The notes beneath the pieces were generated by a model. The model was not told where the DNA came from, did not search any database, and was given only the letters and a program-made list of their open reading frames with translations. Made by a program: the position numbers and the translations under genes. Shown piece by piece: positions 4,898 through 5,039 of a stretch of 5,039 nt of DNA; within the stretch, counting starts at the first letter, position 1; every line of letters starts with the position of its first letter. Source of the stretch: Pseudobdellovibrio sp. (GTDB taxonomy: Bacteria > Bdellovibrionota > Bdellovibrionia > Bdellovibrionales > Bdellovibrionaceae); assembly GCA_025449725.1 (NCBI GenBank), contig JANWIU010000169.1, positions 1-5,039 of the forward strand. The letters run 5' to 3'.

Positions 4898-5039
4898 TGT
4901 CGATTCTTATCATTCAAGAAAATAGATCTGCCAGACATGACTACCATATCGTGGAGACCTTTGAGGCCGGGTTAGTTTTAACCGGAAGTGAAGTTAAATC
5001 GATTAGAGCTCGATCTGTACAGCTGAAGGACTCTTACAT
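4897..5039 (+). CDS. smpB: SsrA-binding protein SmpB (partial, C-terminus off the right edge)
   Basis: SmpB binds tmRNA (SsrA) and delivers it to stalled ribosomes for trans-translation. Only the first 47 codons are in the window, out of roughly 150-160 usual for the family. They carry the N-terminal signature: ENRSARHDYHIVETFEAG (residues 8-25), LTGSEVKSIRA (28-38) and LKDSY (43-47), typical of the SmpB OB-fold barrel. Two positions differ from the commonest pattern: Ser at 11 where Lys is usual (NRKA) and Arg at 39 where Gly is usual (RAGK); both look tolerable. It overlaps rsmA by one base, so it is translated as part of the same operon. The ssrA tmRNA gene is not in the window. Confidence 0.95.
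   Translation, partial: MSILIIQENRSARHDYHIVETFEAGLVLTGSEVKSIRARSVQLKDSY

Overview
The window looks like core chromosome of a Gram-negative, predatory-type or deltaproteobacterial-type bacterium. Bdellovibrionota is my best guess. The guess rests on the gene mix: a Pal lipoprotein, a DUF4398 lipoprotein and a lipidated YbgF-like protein run directly into tsaD-rsmA-smpB. Moderate GC content and the style of the proteins fit, but no rRNA or other decisive marker is present, so the placement is an inference.

Layout: positions 1-1342 (minus strand) hold the first 447 codons of a long secreted protein that runs off the left edge. It has a signal peptide, an HExxH zinc-metallopeptidase domain and the start of a TolB/WD40-like beta-propeller. 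Positions 1343-1455 are a short divergent intergenic region with a perfect 12-bp palindrome. From 1456 to the right edge everything is on the plus strand and tightly packed: pal, a DUF4398 lipoprotein gene, a ybgF-like gene, tsaD, rsmA (ksgA) and the 5' part of smpB. Junctions are gaps of 2-8 nt or 1-nt TAATG overlaps, and no terminator or promoter is visible between them, so this is probably one operon. No gene-free stretch reaches 300 bases, and I see no tRNA, rRNA, CRISPR array or mobile element.

How it fits together: the first three plus-strand genes encode probable outer-membrane lipoproteins of a Tol-Pal-like envelope module: peptidoglycan anchoring by Pal, a small helical partner, and a coiled-coil/TPR protein. 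The next three act in translation: TsaD in tRNA t6A37 modification, RsmA in 16S rRNA dimethylation, SmpB in tmRNA ribosome rescue. Classical tolB is not next to pal; the divergent peptidase-propeller protein occupies that position. The points most worth checking are this peptidase-propeller protein beside pal, the 13-bp hairpin at its domain junction, the palindrome between the divergent genes, and an A-AAA-AAA heptamer at the end of ybgF from which a -1 slip would enter the tsaD frame.
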